Shown here: one piece after another, positions 7,301 to 10,300 of the stretch
Position numbering within the stretch: position 1 is the first letter of the stretch
Layout of the letters: the number at the start of each line of letters is the position of its first letter
Origin: Baffinella frigidus
Lineage: Eukaryota; Cryptophyceae; Cryptomonadales; Baffinellaceae
Assembly: GCA_026770585.1 (NCBI GenBank)
Contig: MU647642.1
Coordinates: forward strand, 27,356 to 40,312
DNA: 12,957 bases
Direction: 5' to 3'
Translations under genes and position numbers: made by a program
Notes under the pieces: model-generated
Database searches by the model: none
Told to the model about the DNA's origin: nothing
Seen by the model: only the letters and a program-made list of their open reading frames with translations

Positions 7301-10300
7301 GGATCTCAAAATACTTCAGGTGAAGGATTTCCCGCGGAGCGCACTCCCCACCTCAATACACGGAGAGAGAAGAGACTTTTGTTGAACTTATGACGTCGGA
7401 CCATCAACTTAAGGCGTCCAGAGAGGGCTCGAACTAAGGACCTCGATACTCAATGTACACTCCACCCCCTCAACCCAACCCCTCCACCCGCAACCATCAG
7501 GTGAAGGATTTCCCGCGGAGCGCACTCCCCATCTACGAGGCCGACGGAGATGACGCCGTCACGGTCTGTCCCGTCCCGAAACCGCAACGTTTCAGTTTAT
7601 CACGTCCCCAAAACGCACCTTTTCGGACTGGCGCGTCCCGAAACCACACCGTCCATGACTGTCGCGTCCCGAAACTGCACCGTTTGGGACTGAGTTCCCG
7701 CGGAGCGCGCTCCCCACCTACGAGGCGGACGGAGACGACGCCGTAACGGTCTGTCGCGTCCCGAAACCGCAACGTTTCAGCCTTGCACGTCCCCAAACCG
7801 CACCGTATCAGACTGTCACGTCCCGAAACCGCACCGTTTAGAACTGTCGCGTCCCGAAACTGCAACGTTTCGGGTGAAGGAGTTCCCGCGGAGCTCGCTC
7901 CCCGTCTCCGACGGAGACGACGCCGTAGCGGTCTGCACCCGCACCGTTTCAGTTTGTCGCGTCCCCAAACCGCACCTTTTCTGACTGCCCCGTCCCGAAC
8001 ACGCACCGGTTCGGTCTGAGTCCACATTTGACGTGTACACGATAGTAAGCAGGTTATAAAGTCAGTGACGTTCGGCCCTGAACCCTTAACCCCAAACCCA
8101 AACCCCTCAACACCAAACACCAAACACCGAACCCTAAACACCAAACCCTAAACCCTAAACCCTGAACCCTAAACCCTAAACCCTAAACCCTAAACCCTAA
8201 ACCCTAAACCCTAAACCCTACACCCGAGTGAAACCCGAAACCCCAAACCCCAAACCCTAAACCCTAAACCGTATGTGTTAAAATTAGCGACTTTCGGCAG
8301 GTTTCGGTGACGCACTCGTCGCTCAACTACAAAGACGGCCTGGTTCGAACCCGAAACCCTGACCCCATAACCCTTCCCCCGAAACCTTACCACCGGAATC
8401 CGAAACCCGAAACCCGAAACCCGACACCCGAAACCCGAAACCCGACACCCTAGCCCGACACCCCACCACGCAAAACCCCGAAACCCGAAACCCGAAACCC
8501 CAAACCCCAAACCCCAAACCCGAACCCCGAAATTCAGAAGAAACTCAAAACCCGACACTCAACCCCCCAAACCCGAAACCCGAAACCCGAAACCCGAAAC
8601 CCGAAACCCTCGAACTAGGTGATCACGGGCAAGCCGGGTGTCGTCAAAGGTTCGCGCCTCCACCCCCAAACCCACCCCCACACCCTAAACCCCAAACCCT
8701 ACACCCTAACCCCTAAACCCTAAACCCGAAACCCTAAACCGGACACCCTAAACCCGAAACCCGAAACCCTAAACCCCAAACCAACCCCCTTAACCCTTAC
8801 CCCTAAACCCCAAACCTCCAAACCCTAAAACCGAAACCCTAAAACCTAAACCCCAAACCCCAAACCCCAACCCCCAAACCCCAAACCCTAAACCCTGAAC
8901 CCCAAACCCCAAATCCTAAACCCGAAACCCGAAACCCTAAACCCTAAACCCTGAACCCGCAACCCTCAACCCTAAACCTCGCAACCCCTCAAACCTGAAC
9001 CCTCCACCCCACACTTGAGACTTGGGGATCGTGCCGGGCATCGACGCCCCCCATCGACCCAAACCCTAAACCCTAAACAGACTTTTCACCTTGCACCCCC
9101 CTTCTTCTTCTTTATCACTCTCGATACAGGTCCTAGAAAGGCCCTTTAGCCTTGAGTTGAGTGATACAATGTCTATGAGCCTCAAGAGAGAGCCCGCACC
9201 GGAAATGAATCACCTTGCACCCTGATCAAGTTACACCCTTCACCTCAAACTTCAGACTCGGTGGTCGTCCTTGGGATCGACTCCCTCCCTCGACCCACAC
9301 CCCAAACCCTAAACAGACCTTTCACCTTGCACCCTAATCAAGTCCTACACCCCAAACTTCAGACTTGGTGATCGTGCCGGGGATCGATTTCACCCCTCCA
9401 TCCACACCCTAAACCCCAAACAGACCTTTCACCTTGCACCCTGATCAAGTTACACCCTTCACCCCAAACGTTCTCGAGAGCAACCCCAGAACCCAACCCC
9501 AAAACCCCAATCCCAAACCCCAAACCCCAAACCCCAAACCCCAAAATCTAAACCCTAAACCCTCAATCAAACTCTCAAAATTTCACCCTACACACAAACC
9601 CCACTCATCCTAAACCTCAAACCCCAAACTTCAGACTTGGTGATCGTGCCGGGGATCGACTTCGCGGGGACTGTACTCGAGAGCAAGAACCCCAAGTTCA
9701 AGCCCGGCGACCAGGTGTGGTTTTATGCATTCGTGTGTAGGGGTTGAGGTTGAGGGTTTATGGGCAAGGATCTGGGGTTTGGGGTGCCGTGAGGCTTTCC
9801 ACTTAGCAGCCACCGGGGTCTTCACGGATGCAGTCCATCGAACCGATTTGTACCAGAATCTTATCCATTGCTATGGATTCCAACCGGAATTTCCCCCGTG
9901 AATCTGGCGGGAAAATATCTTCGGTTGCTGCTAAGTGGTCAAGGGAACTGAAAATGGGATTTTCTCCCACACTGCCACGTTTGGCTTTGTGTGTTGAGCA
10001 TTCAGCCCAAGCGTTTTGCGTGCCTTATACGTATACACCTAGATGTGGAGTTGACTTCATGTGGAGTTGTGGAATTGACTTAGCCAACAATTGACTTAAT
10101 GTCAACTCCACATCTAGTTGCATACGTAAAGTCAAGGAGGGGGGTGTTGCCTTGATGTGAAAATTCTTGTGGGTGTGGCCTATATATGATAGATGGACGG
10201 CTTATTTGGACGTGACGGTAGTAACTTTTTGTACCGGCTTGTACCTTTTTGTACCGCCTTGTTACTCTTAGCTAAGTGGGAGGTGGAGTTGACTTGGTGT

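Larger units (their letters stand above)
7501..8024 (+). repeat. ~184-bp higher-order repeat: exon 3 copy plus four 31-mers
   Basis: Each unit is an exon 3 copy ending in GGTCTG, followed by about four 31-nt monomers of the type TGTCGCGTCCCGAAACCGCA + CCGTTTCAGAC. GGTCTG junctions recur at 7563, 7748 and 7930 (spacing 185 and 182). The last unit is short one or two monomers. The monomers contain CCCGAAAC, a relative of the telomere-variant heptamer. Confidence 0.88.
9078..9634 (+). repeat. Repeated module TTTCACCTTGCACCCTGATCAA before each exon 6 echo
   Basis: CACCTTGCACCCTGATCAAG or close variants occur at about 9087, 9209, 9319 and 9428, each followed by C/A-rich sequence; the copies at 9209 and 9319 lead into CAAACTTCAG acceptors. 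Module plus exon echo plus heptamers form a degenerate tandem repeat. Confidence 0.8.

Noticed and set aside
7564-8024. CRISPR-like regularly spaced repeats
   Set aside because: The 31-mers are contiguous without unique spacers and sit in eukaryotic intron sequence.
7533-8144. Long minus-strand open frame of 203 codons
   Set aside because: It is produced by the 31-mer and exon 3 repeats read backwards; the protein is itself periodic (RDAVxNGAVSGRD) and overlaps real plus-strand exon 3.
8211-8558. 115-codon minus-strand frame rich in GFGVRVSGF
   Set aside because: A translation of heptamer repeats, not a protein.
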